Assembly (NCBI GenBank): GCA_019802505.1
Contig: JAFMOC010000791.1
Span: forward strand, 36,001-100,000
Length of the DNA stretch: 64,000 bases
Source of the DNA: Corydoras sp. C115
Taxonomy: Eukaryota > Chordata > Actinopteri > Siluriformes > Callichthyidae
Direction: 5' to 3'
Shown: positions 23,415 to 36,100 of the stretch, piece after piece
How positions within the stretch are numbered: position 1 is the first letter of the stretch
Layout of the letters: the number at the start of each line of letters is the position of its first letter
Notes under the pieces: model-generated
Database searches by the model: none
What the model was told of the DNA's origin: nothing
Seen by the model: the letters and a program-made list of their open reading frames with translations, nothing else
Program-made: the position numbers and the translations under genes

Positions 23415-25235
23415 GTGGACGAGCCGTGGGGAGCGGGAGGACGAGCCGTGGGGACCCGTGAGGAGCGGGAGGACGAGCCGTGGGGAACCGTGGGGAGCGG
23501 GAGGACGAGCCGTGGGGAGCGGGAGGACGAGCCGTGGGGAACCGTGGGGAGCGGGAGGACGAGCCGCGGGGAACCGTGGGGAGCGGGAGGACGAGCCGCG
23601 GGGAACCGTGGGGAGCGGGAGGACGAGCCGTGGGGAACCGTGGGGAGCGGGAGGACGAGCCGTGGGGGGAGCGTGAGGACGAGCCGTGGGGGGGAACCCG
23701 TGGTGGGAGGCGGGAGGACGGAGCCCGTGGAGCGGGGAGGACGCGCCGTGGGGAACCGTGGGGAGCGGGAGGACGAGCCGCGGGGAACCGTGGGGAGCGG
23801 GAGGACGAGCCGCGGGGAACCGTGGGGAGCGGGAGGACGAGCCGTGGGGAGCGGGAGGACGAGCCGTGGGGAACCGTGGGGAGCGGGAGGACGAGCCGTC
23901 GGGAGCGCCGTGGGGAGCGGGAGGACGAGCCGTGGGGAACCGTGGGGAGCGGGAGGACGAGCCGTGGGGAGCGCCGTGGGGAGCGGGAGGACGAGCCGTG
24001 GGGAACCGTGGAGAGCGGGAGGACGAGCCGCGGGGAGCCGTGGGGAGCGGGAGGACGAGCCGTGGGGAACCGTGGGGAGCGGGAGGACGAGCCGTGGGGA
24101 ACCGTGGGGAGCGGGAGGACGAGCCGTGGGGAGCGCCGTGGGGAGCGGGAGGACGAGCCATGGGGAGCGGGAGGACGAGCCGTGGGGAGCGGGAGGACGA
24201 GCCGTGGGGAACCGTGGGGAGAGGGAGGACGAGCCGTGGGGAACCGTGGGGAGAGGGAGGGACGAGCCCGTGGGGAGAGCCGTGGGGAGCGGGAGGACGA
24301 GCCGTGGGGAACCGTGGGGAGCGCCTTGGGGAGCGGGAGGACGAGCCGTGGGGAACCGTGGGGAGCGGGAGGACGAGCCGTCGGGAGCGCCGTGGGGAGC
24401 GGGAGGACGAGCCGTGGGGAACCGTGGGGAGCGGGAGGACGAGCCGTGGGGAGCGCCGTGGGGAGCGGGAGGACGAGCCGTGGGGAGCGCCGAGGGGAGC
24501 GGGAGGACGAGCCGTGGGGAACCGTGGGGAGCGCCGTGGGGAGCGGGAGGACGAGCCGTGGGGAGCGCCGTGGGGAGCGGGAGGACGAGCCGTGGGGAGC
24601 GGGAGGACGAGCCGTGGGGAACCGTGGGGAGCGCCGTGGGGAGCGGGAGGACGAGCCGTGGGGAGCGCCGAGGGGAGCGGGAGGACGAGCCGTGGGGAAC
24701 CGTGGGGAGCGGGAGGACGAGCCGTGGGGAGCGCCGTGGGGAGCGGGAGGACGAGCCGTGGGGAGCGGGAGGACGAGCCGTGGGGAGCGCCGTGGGGAGC
24801 GGGAGGACGAGCCGTGGGGAGCGGGAGGACGAGCCGTGGGGAACCGTGGGGAGCGCCGTGGGGAGCGGGAGGACGAGCCGTGGGGAGCGCCGAGGGGAGC
24901 GGGAGGACGAGCCGTGGGGAACCGTGGGGAGCGCCGTGGGGAGCGGGAGGACGAGCCGTGGGGAGCGGGAGGACAAGCCGTGGGGAACCGTGGGGAGCGG
25001 GAGGACGAGCCGTGGGGAGCGGGAGGACGAGCCGTGGGGAGCGGGAGGACGAGCCGTGGGGAACCGTGGGGAGCGGGAGGACGAGCCGTGGGGAACCGTG
25101 GGGAGCGGGAGGACGAGCCGTGGGGAACCGTGGGGAGCGGGAGGACGAGCCGTGGGGAGCGGGAGGACGAGCCGTGGGGAGCGGGAGGACGAGCCGTGGG
25201 GAACCGTGGGGAGCGGGAGGACGAGCCGCGGGGAG
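23415..25235. repeat. 22-bp GC-rich minisatellite, about 80 units (intron 6... upstream of exon 7)
   Basis: The unit is GAGCGGGAGGACGAGCCGTGGG, with an 11-bp insertion variant AACCGTGGGGA and a 10-11-bp variant GCGCCGTGGGGA. The array lies in intron 6. As 22 is not a multiple of 3 and no unit frame has a stop, several overlapping frames on both strands stay open for 500-700 codons; none is a gene. The array starts at the C-run of a SINE. Confidence 0.95.
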
Positions 25236-25489
25236 CGCTCTGCGATGGGCTGATGACTCACACATTGACGGCTGGCCGCGATGGCACAGTGCCATCTGCT
25301 GCTCAGACTCCTGAAATGCAGCGAGCTCTACATCACGTTTAATGAGCTTATTAAAGACGGAATTTAGAACCCTGGATGTGGAACAGCGGGGCAAACTGCG
25401 TTCGAACCCGTGTTGGGATCCTGGTTCCAGGGTGGAGGCAGGAACCACGTCCATGAAGTTCCACCAAATAAGGTCCGGCACCAACCTGA

Positions 25490-26785
25490 GTACCCACTTA
25501 GTGGTTGGCATGTTCGCCCCTGAGCGCTCGGGATTCCGGGTTCGAATCCCGAACTGGCGGGAGTTTCCATATTCTCCTCATGCCCGTGAGGGTTTTCTCC
25601 GAGAGTATAACAAAGATTAAAGTTGAATTGGCTGCTCTAAATTGCCCCTATATAGTGCCTGTGTGGGTTTCTTGCAGGTTCTCTGTTTTCCTTCCACAAT
25701 CCAAAAACATGGATTAAAGGTGAATCGGCTGCTCTAAGTTCCCCTATACACAGTGTTCGCGTGGGTTCTCCGGTTTCCTTCCTCAATCCAAAAACATGAA
25801 TCAAGGTCAACTGAATTCTCCAAATTGCCCCATATAGAGTGAGTGTGTGCCCAGTGATAGACTGGCATCCTGTCCTGGGTGTATCTACCCAGCGCCCGAA
25901 ACATTCTCCCCTGGATGGTCATGGCGAATTAAAGGATTAAAGGTTAATCGGCTGCTAAATTGCCCCTATATACAGTGTTCGCGTGGGTTTCCTGCGGGTT
26001 CTCTGGTTTCCTTCCACAGTCCAAAAACAAGGATTAAAGGTTAATCGGCTGCTCCAAGTTGCCCCTCTATATATATAGAGAGTTTATATATAGAGAGTAT
26101 ATATAGGGAGTTTCCAAGTTCTCCTCATGTCCGTGATGGTTTTCTCCCAAAGTATAACAAAGATTAAAGGTGAATCGGCTGCCCTAAATTGCCCCATATA
26201 CATTGTTCGCATGGGTTTCCAGCAGTTTCTCTGGTTTCCTTCCACAGTCCAACAACAAGGATTAAAGGTGAATCAGCTGCTCTAAGTTGCCCCTATATAC
26301 AGTGTCTGTGTGGATTTCCTGCGGGTTCTCTGGTTTCCTTCCAGTCCAACAACAAGGATTAAAGGTGAATCGGCTGCTCTAAATTGCCCCTATATAGAGT
26401 GTCTGTGTGGGTTTCCTGCAGGTTATCTGTTTTCTTCCCACAGTCCAAAAACATGGATTAATGGTAAATTGGCTGCTCTAAATTGCCCCTATATACAGTG
26501 TTCACGTGGGTTTCCTGCGGGTTCTCTGGTTTCCTTCCACAGTCGAAAAACATGGATTAAAGGTGAATCAGCTGCTCCAAATTGCCCCTATAGACATTGT
26601 TCGCATGGGTTTCATGCAGGTTCTCTGGTTTCCCTTTCACAGTCCAACAACAAGGATTAAAGGTGAATCGGCTGCTCTAAGTTGCCCCTATATACAGTGT
26701 GAAGAAACCGGAGAACCCGCAGAAGACCCACACGGACACAGTCGAAAAAAATGGATTAAAGGTGAATCGGCTGCTCTAAATTGAT
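25490..26785 (+). repeat. ~100-bp tandem repeat derived from the SINE middle
   Basis: After a divergent SINE head (25497-25570), a unit with GGTGAATCGGCTGCTCTAA, TTGCCCCTATATACAGTG, TTCGCGTGGGTTTCC and CTTCCACAGTCCAAAAACA recurs about every 95-130 bp (near 25625, 25723, 25945, 26040, 26168, 26267, 26362, 26462, 26560, 26660 and 26760). Only the central SINE region was amplified; one ordinary SINE piece (25758-25930) is embedded. Confidence 0.8.
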
Positions 26786-26910
26786 CACACACAGCTGAGG
26801 ATGAAGACAACAAGAGTTGTAGGTATTCAAGGTGGGGCGAGGCTGAAAGCTGTGTGTCTTTCACTGGGTTTGCTCGCCTGCCTGAGGAGGGGGGGGGGGC
26901 AGTATGGGGT

Positions 26911-27285
26911 GTTTGGTTTAGGGGTGAGCTGCAATATTCGCTGATTCGATTCGGAGAACCGTAGTCGACTATGAACCTCATAGTCGAATGTACCATTTTG
27001 ACCACATGGGGGCGCCCATGGCTGCTGCTAAGCATTAGTTTTTACATGAAATGTCTTTGTTTTCGTTATATATATAGCCTTTTGTCAAATAAAATCATCC
27101 TAATTTCTGTTAATATTTTTTTTAAATGATGTGTGCGCTTTAACAATAGGCTACACATTAATAAAGCAAGTAAAATATATAAAAAAATATTTTTTTAAAA
27201 ACCACGCTTATAGCGCCATCTTGTGGTGAAATTTTAACTGATTCAACTATGAAAATCCTTAGTTGAAGACACCCCTAGTTTGGTT
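26911..27285 (+). mobile_element. hAT-type MITE with perfect 8-bp target duplication
   Basis: The element 26919-27277 starts TAGGGGTG and ends CACCCCTA, and is flanked by GTTTGGTT on both sides (26911-26918 and 27278-27285). Short inverted ends of this type with an 8-bp duplication are typical of hAT transposons. At 359 bp and with no open frame it must be non-autonomous. It contains internal inverted pieces around ATAGTCGA. Confidence 0.8.
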
Positions 27286-27394
27286 ATTACTTTATTTAAA
27301 CTCCCTACATCAGCAGTTCGTCCTTCTTAGTCTCAGCGAGTCTCTTCCACGGCTGCACATTACTCTCACCTTAATTAAAAGTCCCAGTGGACCT

Positions 27395-27395
<1 letters not shown>

Positions 27396-27456
<61 letters not shown>
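27396..27456 (+). repeat. (TG)n microsatellite
   Basis: About 30 uninterrupted TG dinucleotides. Confidence 0.95.
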
Positions 27457-27457
<1 letters not shown>

Positions 27458-27557
27458 AGCGTCATTAATTTTATTAATGCACAGAGACAGTCGCAGCCCG
27501 TTCGCATCAATTCAGTCTGGTCTTGTTATACATTTTAGTTATATTAAGTATTAACAA

Positions 27558-28165
27558 GTGGGTGGTGGCTTAGTGTTTAGCATGTTCTCCTCTCAGCACT
27601 AGGGATTCCCGGTTTGAGTCTCAACCCGTGTCTCCCCGTGTCCACGTGGGTTTCCTCCCACAGTCCAAAAACATGGATCAGTGAAGTGAAGTCTCCAAAT
27701 TGCCCCATATAGAGTGTGTGTGTTTGTGTGAGTGAGTGTGTGTCGAGTGATAGATTGGCGTCCTGTCCTGGGTGTATCTGCCCAGCGCCCGAAATGTTCT
27801 ACCTGGATGGGCATGGGGAACCCCCCCCAGCATGGCTTAGTGTTTAGCATGTTCTCCTCTCAGCACTAGGGATCCCCAGTTCGAATACCAACCTGGGTGG
27901 AGTTTCCATGTTCTCTCCGTGTCCGCGTGGGTTTCCTCCGGGTTCTCCGGTTTCCTCCCACAGTCCAAAAACATGGATCAAGGTCAAGTGAAGTCTCCAA
28001 ATTGCCCCATATAATGTGTGTGTGTGATAGATTGGCGCTCTGTGATAGATTGGCGCTCAGTGATAGATTGGCGCTCTGTCCTGGGGGTATCTGCCCAGCA
28101 TCTGAAATGTTACCCCCTCCACACCCCTAGGAGAGGATAAAGTGGAATATAATGGATGAATGGAC
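27558..28165 (+). mobile_element. SINE block, two copies
   Basis: 27558-27830 (internally deleted) and 27832-28165. The second has three repeats of GTGATAGATTGGCGCTC at 28024-28078, a local triplication. Confidence 0.8.
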
Positions 28166-28284
28166 TTGATTTCCACCTCTTAAATCTCTCTGGTTGCTCA
28201 AGATGCCCTGGTCCTCACAAGTTTTTTTTTTTTTTCCTTTTCGCCTTTTTTGTAGATCATCTCGCTCTTTGGCCGTTTGGAACA

Positions 28285-28325
28285 ACGTTCTATTGCAATA
28301 AGTGCCGTATAAATAAACAAAGACG
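28285..28325 (+). mobile_element. Fragment of a LINE/SINE 3' tail
   Basis: GTTCTATTGCAATAAGTGCC then GTATAAATAAAC resembles the GCGCTATACAAATAAA tail common to fish L2-like elements. A single short match. Confidence 0.35.
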
Positions 28326-28397
28326 AACTTAAACCTCTGAAAATGATTGAAACGGAGGACAGAAGATTCTGTAATCTTAATTTGGGACTCCACGTAC

Positions 28398-28525
28398 CTC
28401 TCAGCAGGTCCGTCAGAAGGGGGCCACACTCCTCTGGAATGGAATAATCCCCCTTACCAATGTTCTCAAACAGCTTATAGATGTTGTCCCCTTCGAACGG
28501 GTACAGACTCGTCGTTATGTTGTAT
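28398..28525 (-). CDS. stk11: STK11 exon 6 (kinase C-lobe)
   Basis: The acceptor TTTGGCAG is followed by A, completing a Leu codon, and the exon encodes YNITTSLYPFEGDNIYKL, FENIGKGDYSIPEECGPL and LTDLLR plus one base of Gly, ending at the donor GTACGTGG. It is the alphaG region of the C-lobe. The length of 128 bp equals human; SIPEECGPLLTDLLR replaces AIPGDCGPPLSDLLK. Its upstream edge is only about 30 bp from the start of a 1.2-kb CA/GACA microsatellite in intron 5, so the acceptor, branch site and satellite are crowded together. Confidence 0.97.
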
Positions 28526-28552
28526 CTGCCAAAGAACACATGGTTTTATGAA

Positions 28553-28615
28553 GATATATATATACACACACATATATATATATACATATACATATATATA
28601 CATATATATATACAT

Positions 28616-28646
<31 letters not shown>

Positions 28647-29749
28647 GACACACATACACATATACACACAATCACATATACACATACACAGACACATACA
28701 TATACACACACAGACACACACACAATCACATATACACATACACAGACACATACATATACACACACACACAGACAGACAGACAGACACACACAGAGACAGA
28801 CACACACACAGACAGACAGACAGACAGACACACAGACAGAAACACAGACAGACACACAGACAGACACAGACAGGCAGACACACACAGAGACAGACACACA
28901 CACAGACAGACACAGACAGGCAGACACACACAGAGACAGACACACACACAGACAGACACAGACAGGCAGACACACACAGAGACAGACACACACACAGACA
29001 GACACAGACAGGCAGACACACACAGAGACAGACACACACACAGACAGAGACAGACAGAGACACAGAAACACAGACAGACACAGAGACAGACAGACACACA
29101 GACAGACAGACACACAGAGACAGACACACAGAGACAGACACACAGAGACAGACACACAGAGACAGACAGGCAGACACACACAGACAGGCAGACACACACA
29201 GACAGACACACAGACAGAAACACAGGCAGACACACAGACACACACAGAGACAGACACACACAGAGACAGACACACACAGAGACAGACACACACAGAGACA
29301 GACACACACAGAGACAGACACACACAGAGACACAGACACACAGAGACACACACAGACAGACAGACACACAGACAGACAGACAGACAGATACACAGACAGA
29401 CAGACAGATACACAGACAGACAGACAGATAGACAGACAGATACACAGACAGACACACACACACAGACAGACACACACACACAGACAGACACACACACAGA
29501 GACAGACACACACAGAGACAGACACACACAGAGACAGACACACAGAGACAGACAGACACACAGAGACAGACAGACACACAGAGACAGACAGGCACACAGA
29601 CAGACAGGCACACAGACAGACACACACACACACACAGACAGACACACACACACAGACAGACACACACACACAGACACACACACACACACAGACAGACACA
29701 CACAGAGACCGACAGACACACACAGACAAACACAGACAGACAGACACAT

Positions 29750-29795
<46 letters not shown>
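28553..29795. repeat. CA / CAGA / TATACA compound microsatellite
   Basis: Starts with TATATACA repeats (28553-28620), then 1.2 kb of ACACAGACAGA combinations, ending in CATACATA and (CA)n. It lies directly upstream of exon 6 in intron 5. The long Thr/Asp/Arg and Cys/Val/Ser frames are artefacts. Confidence 0.95.
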
Positions 29796-29796
<1 letters not shown>

Positions 29797-30160
29797 CTCC
29801 GGATTTAAAATCCCTAACCTTCAGATTGGGAGCCTTACACCCCCCCCCCCCCCCCACCCCGGGTTTATTACCCAGCTGATAATAACAGGAACTAAAATGC
29901 AGAGTCAGCTGGTTTGGTGATGTTATTGTTCAGAGGACTTCCCCTCGCAGTCCAACGTCCGGCCAAAACCGTTTAATGCACTGAAATATCAACCGTAAAA
30001 AAAGGTCCTCACAAGGTTCCTCCCTTAAGATGACACCACAACAGGGAGTTTTTTTCTTGCCGCTGTTGCTTCCGCTTACTCTTTGGGGGTTTCAGGTTTA
30101 TAACTCTGTAAAGCTGCTTTGTGACAAACGTACTACATTAATAATCTACACAAACTTCCA
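29796..30160. other. Intron sequence with a LINE-tail fragment
   Basis: 30020-30122 (GGGAGTTTTTTTCTTGCCGC, GTAAAGCTGCTTTGTGACA) resembles the 3' end of a common fish L2-like retroposon. The rest is unique except a C-run near 29839. Confidence 0.4.
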
Positions 30161-30164
30161 TCCA

Positions 30165-30650
30165 TCGCGGGGGGTGGGGTTCCCCATGCCCATCCAGGGG
30201 AGAACGTTTCAGGCGCTGGGCAGATACACCCAGGACAGGGGGGCAATCTATCACTGGGCCCACACTCACTCACACACACACACTCTATATGGGGCAATTT
30301 GGAGAATTCAATTGACTTTATCCTTGTTTTTGGTTTCCTCCTCTGTGGGAGGAAACCGGAGAACCCGGAGGAAACCCACGCGGACACGGGGAGAACATGG
30401 AAACTCCACCCTGATTGGGATCCGAACCGGGAATCCCTGGCACTGAGAGGAGAACATGCTAAACCACTATGCCACCCAACTACACAAACTTAAATGACTA
30501 AATATAAAACTATATTGCCCAGCGATAGATTGCCCCCCTGTCCTGGGTGTATCTGCCCAGCGGCCGAGACGTTCTCCCCTGGATGGGCATGGGGAACCCC
30601 CCCCCGCGATTCTAATATGGGATAAAGCGGGAGATAATGGATGAATGGAT
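30165..30650. mobile_element. SINE, minus, followed by a plus 3' half
   Basis: 30165-30476 minus, with GTTTTTGGTTTCCTCCTC inserted at 30327; 30515-30650 is the plus-strand 3' part. Confidence 0.8.
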
Positions 30651-31344
30651 GATAAAACTATTATTTTAATTATAACAGTGGCATCATCTCAAGGCAGCGT
30701 TATATTATTTCTATAATTTCTACATTCTATAAAAGCGAGATAAATACAAAAATGACTAAAAGAGTGTGAGAACTGTGACGTAGGCATTTTGTGACGAGCC
30801 TTTTTATCAATTTTATACAAATGAAGACCGAATTCCGCCATCTGTGCTCAGATCCCGGGATTATTCATACATCAGTGAGGACTCCGGACGGAAAGAGAGA
30901 ACGAATTACGGCCCTCGGCGACCGTTTATAATTAAAATGACCGACCCGGAGACTTCAAAGAGGCAGGAAATTACTGCCGTGTATTAAAACAGATTTAGAT
31001 TTAAAGCTCCGTCTGAAATAAAGCATTTCAAACCATGTGATGAAGTCTATTCAGTGTTTACAGCTGTATTGTTAAAGAACGTTCCGCATAACGTCATGCC
31101 TTTTGTTCAATAGAACACATGTTCAGAAGACTAGAGGACAAAAACGAGGCTTTACCGAACACTAGGGGGGGCAATTTGAGCATTCAGGAGTGAACCATCC
31201 AGCTGGACCCGAAACAAATGGGCCCATTCGTTATTTTAATTGATAAACCAATCAGCACGTCTCTCTCGTTTCCTTTAAGAACCACCAGGTGGCGCCTTGA
31301 CTTTGGCGGCTTGCTATTTGTGCGCTGCAGCTACCTGGACTCAA
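30651..31344. other. Unique intron 5 sequence
   Basis: About 700 bp with no repeat or coding signal I recognise; one of the longest SINE-free stretches in the intron. Confidence 0.4.
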
Positions 31345-31990
31345 TACTCTACTAGGGCGCTGGGCAGATACTGGACACCCAGGACAGGGGGGGCAATCTA
31401 TCGCTGGGCACACACTCACTCACACAGACACACTCTATATGGGGCAATTTGGAGAATTCAAGTGACCTTGATCCATGTTTTTGGACTGGAGAACCTGGAG
31501 GAAACCTATGTGGACACGGGGAGGACATGGAAACTCCACCCAGATTGGGATTCAAACCTTGAATTCCCAGCACTGAGAGGAGAACATGCCAACCACTAAG
31601 GCACCAACCTGCTTTAATAAATTAATTATAATATATATAGGGCGGCATGGTGGTTTAGTGTTTAGCATGTTCTCCTCTCAGCACTAGGGATTCCCGGTTC
31701 AAATCACCATCTGGGTGGAGTTTCCATGTTCTCCCCATGTCTGCGTGGGTTTCCTCCGGGTTCTCCGGTTTCCTCCCACAGTCCAAAAACAGGGATCAAG
31801 TCAATTGAGTTCTCCAAATTGCCCCATATAGAGTGTGTCTGTGTGTGTGTGTCTGTGCCCAGTGATAGATTGCCCCCCTGTCCTGGGTCTATCTGCCCAG
31901 CGCCCGAAACATTCTCCCCTGGATGGGCATGGGGAACCCCCCCCTCCCCCACGACCCTAATAGAGGATAAAGTGTAAGATAATGAATGAA
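31345..31990. mobile_element. SINE, minus, then SINE, plus
   Basis: 31345-31608 minus, truncated in its 3' half; 31641-31985 plus, full, ending in AATGAATGA. Confidence 0.85.
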
Positions 31991-32059
<69 letters not shown>

Positions 32060-32067
32060 CATGCTTA

Positions 32068-32099
<32 letters not shown>

Positions 32100-32100
32100 T
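31991..32100 (+). repeat. (TA)n and (ATT)n microsatellites
   Basis: (TA)n at 31993-32055 then (TTA)n at 32067-32097, next to the tail of the preceding SINE. Confidence 0.95.
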
Positions 32101-32513
32101 ATTAAACTCTCTCATCTGGCTGCTGGCAGAAAGCGAGCATCACGTTTAAAAGGCTCAGGATTCAGACAAACCGCTGACTCTCAGTCCAGGACCCGAAATG
32201 AACCGCCATTTTAATCTAATTGCATTTTTTTTTTTATTCAGAGCTTTAAAGGCTTTTTACAGAAATCCAGCGCACCGTGAAGAGAAATTACAATAATTAT
32301 AAAGCCATGTTGCCAAATATATCCTACTAAATGTTTCCTGGCACACTGTGCGCAGAACCCTCACAAACAGAGCAACGTGCTTTAGAAACCAATTCATTTA
32401 GTTTGACGAAGCTGAGCGCACACTTCGTTACATACTCATTTATTTATTTCTGATTTATTATTCCTGGTTCTTAAAATGAGCGAGACACGCAGACATAATC
32501 TGTACCTTATTTT
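32101..32513. other. Unique intron 5 sequence
   Basis: AT-rich; no gene or repeat seen. Confidence 0.4.
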
Positions 32514-32830
32514 CGTGTCCGCATGGGTCTCCTACGGGTTCTCCGGTTTTCTCCCACAGTCCAAAAACATGGATCAAGTCAATTGAGTTCTCCAAAATGC
32601 CCCATATAGAATGTGTGTGTGTGAGTGAGTGTGTGCCCAGCGATGGATTGGCGCCCTGTCCTGGGTCTATCTGCCCAGCGCCCGAAACGTTCTCCCCATG
32701 GGGAACCCCACCGCGACTCTAATAGGGAATAAAGTGGAAGATAATGGATGGATGGATATATATATCACGGAGGGTTCCCCATGCACATCCAGGGGAGAAC
32801 GTTTCGGGCGCTGGGCAGATACACCCAGGA

Positions 32831-32870
<40 letters not shown>

Positions 32871-33092
32871 ATCTATCACTGGGCACACACTCACTCACAC
32901 ACTCTATATGGGGGCAATTTGGAGATTTCAATTGTCCTTGATCCATGTTTTTGGACTGTGGGAGGAAACCGGAGAACCCGGAGGAAACCCACGTGGACAC
33001 GGGAAGAACATGGAAACTCCACCCAGATTGGGATTCGAACCGGGGATCCCTAGAGCTGAGAGGAGAACATGCTAAACCACCAAGCCACTGTA
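32514..33092. mobile_element. SINE, plus (5'-truncated), then SINE, minus with a 37-base G-run
   Basis: 32514-32755 plus; 32770-33092 minus. In the minus copy the G-run (32832-32868) sits at the GATTGCCCCCC site, not at the usual CATGGGGAACCCCC site. Confidence 0.85.
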
Positions 33093-33119
33093 TTCTGTTG
33101 TTGTTGTGTAGTAGAATAA

Positions 33120-36100
33120 ACTTCAGACTGCGCCTTATAGTACGGTGCGCCTTATACGTGGGGCAAATACAGAAATAGACCCCGTAATTCAGACTGCACC
33201 TTATAGTACGGTGCGCCTTATACGTGGGGCAAATACAGAAATAGAGTCCGTAATTCAGACTGCACCTTATAGTACGGTGCACCTTATACGTGGGGCAAAT
33301 ACAGAAATAGAGTCCGTAATTCAGACTGCGCCTTATAGTACGGTGCACCTTATACGTGGGGCAAATACAGAATTATACCCCGTAATTCAGACTGCGCCTT
33401 ATAGTACGGTGCGCCTTATACGTGGGGCAAATACAGAAATAGAGTCTGTAATTCAGACTGCGCCTTATAGTACGGTGCGCCTTATACGTGGGGCAAATAC
33501 AGAAATAGAGTCCTTAATTCAGACTGCGCCTTATAGTACGGTGCGCCTTATACGTGGGGCAAATACAGAAATAGAGTCCGTAATTTAGACTGCGCCTTAT
33601 AGTACGGTGCGCCTTATACGTGGGGCAAATACGGAAATAGACCCCGTAATTCAGACTGCGCCTTATAGTACGGTGCGCCTTATACGTGGGGCAAATACAG
33701 AAATAGAGTCCGTAATTCAGACTGCGCCTTATATTACGGTGCGCCTTATACGTGGGGCAAATACAGAAATAGAGTCCGTAATTCAGACTGCGCCTTATAG
33801 TACGGTGCGCCTTATACGTGGGGCAAATACAGAAATAGAGTCCGTAATTCAGACTGCGCCTTATAGTACGGTGCGCCTTATACGTGGGGCAAATACAGAA
33901 ATATACCCCGTAATTCAGACTGCGCCTTATAGTACGGTGCGCCTTATACGTGGGGCAAATACAGAAATAGAGTCCTTAATTCAGACTGCGCCTTATAGTA
34001 CGGTGCGCCTTATACGTGGGGCAAATACAGAAATAGAGTCCTTAATTCAGACTGCGCCTTATAGTACGGTGCGCCTTATACGTGGGGCAAATACAGAAAT
34101 AGACCCCGTAATTCAGACTGTGCCTTATAGTACGGTGCATCTTATACGTGGGGCAAATACAGAAATAGAGTCCGTAATTCAGACTGCGCCTTATAGTACG
34201 GTGCGCCTTATACGTGGGGCAAATACAGAAATAGACCCCGTAATTCAGACTGCGCCTTATAGTACGGTGCGCCTTATACGTGGGGCAAATACAGAAATAG
34301 AGTCCGTAATTCAGACTGCGCCTTATAGTACGGTGCACCTTATACGTGGGGCAAATACAGAAATAGACCCCGTAATTCAGACTGCGCCTTATAGTACGGT
34401 GCGCCTTATACGTGGGGCAAATACAGAAATAGACCCCGTAATTCAGACTGCGCCTTATAGTACGGTGCACCTTATACGTGGGGCAAATACAGAAATAGAC
34501 CCCGTAATTCAGACTGCGCCTTATAGTACGGTGCGCCTTATACGTGGGGCAAATACAGAAATAGAGTCCGTAATTCAGACTGCGCCTTATAGTACGGTGC
34601 GCCTTATACGTGGGGCAAATACAGAAATAGAGTCCGTAATTCAGACTGCGCCTTATAGTACGGTGCGCCTTATACGTGGGGCAAATACAGAAATAGACCC
34701 CGTAATTCAGACTGCGCCTTATAGTACGGTGCGCCTTATACGTGGGGCAAATACAGAAATAGACCCCGTAATTCAGACTGCGCCTTATAGTACGGTGCGC
34801 CTTATACGTGGGGCAAATACAGAAATAGACCCCGTAATTCAGACTGCGCCTTATAGTACGGTGCGCCTTATACGTGGGGCAAATACAGAAATAGACCCCG
34901 TAATTCAGACTGCGCCTTATAGTACGGTGCGCCTTATACGTGGGGCAAATACAGAAATAGAGTCCGTAATTCAGACTGCGCCTTATAGTACGGTGCGCCT
35001 TATACGTGGGGCAAATACAGAAATAGACCCCGTAATTCAGACTGCGCCTTATAGTATGGTGCGCCATATACGTGGGGCAAATACAGAAATAAAGTCTGTA
35101 ATTCAGACTGCGCCTTATAGTACGGTGCACCTTATACGTGGGGCAAATACAGAAATAGAGTCCGTAATTCAGACTGCGCCTTATAGTACGGTGCGCCTTA
35201 TACGTGGGGCAAATACAGAAATAGACCCCGTAATTCAGACTGCGCCTTATAGTACGGTGCGCCTTATACGTGGGGCAAATACAGAAATAGAGTCCGTAAT
35301 TCAGACTGCGCCTTATAGTACGGTGCGCCTTATACGTGGGGCAAATACAGAAATAGAGTCCGTAATTCAGACTGCGCCTTATAGTACGGTGCGCCTTATA
35401 CGTGGGGCAAATACAGAAATAGAGTCCGTAATTCAGACTGCGCCTTATAGTACGGTGCGCCTTATACGTGGGGCAAATACAGAAATAGAGTCCGTAATTC
35501 AGACTGCGCCTTATAGTACGGTGCGCCTTATACGTGGGGCAAATACAGAAATAGACCCCGTAATTCAGACTGCGCCTTATAGTACGGTGCGCCTTATACG
35601 TGGGGCAAATACAGAAATAGAGTCCGTAATTCAGACTGCGCCTTATAGTACGGTGCACCTTATACGTGGGGCAAATACAGAAATAGACCCCGTAATTCAG
35701 ACTGTGCCTTATAGTATGGTGCGCCTTATACGTGGGGCAAATACAGAAATAAAGTCTGTAATTCAGACTGCGCCTTATAGTACGGTGCACCTTATACGTG
35801 GGGCAAATACAGAAATAGAGTCCGTAATTCAGACTGCGCCTTATAGTACGGTGCGCCTTATACGTGGGGCAAATACAGAAATAGACCCCGTAATTCAGAC
35901 TGCGCCTTATAGTACAACGGTGCGCCTTATACGTGGGGCAAATACAGAAATAGAGTCCGTAATTTAGACTGCGCCTTATAGTACGGTGCGCCTTATACGT
36001 GGGGCAAATACAGAAATAGAGTCCGTAATTCAGACTGCGCCTTATATTACGGTGCGCCTTATACGTGGGGCAAATACAGAAATAGAGCCCGTAATTCAGA

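Noticed and set aside
23304..25511. Frames of 540-708 codons, Gly/Arg/Glu- and Pro/Ser-rich
   Set aside because: Arise from a 22-bp repeat without stops in any frame.
28347..29879. 510-codon Thr/His/Asp frame overlapping STK11 exon 6
   Set aside because: CA/GACA microsatellite on the strand opposite a certain exon.
33607..35967. 786-codon open frame of 22-residue repeats
   Set aside because: Exact product of the 66-bp satellite; the opposite strand is open too, it lies in an STK11 intron, and no signal, domain or splice structure surrounds it.
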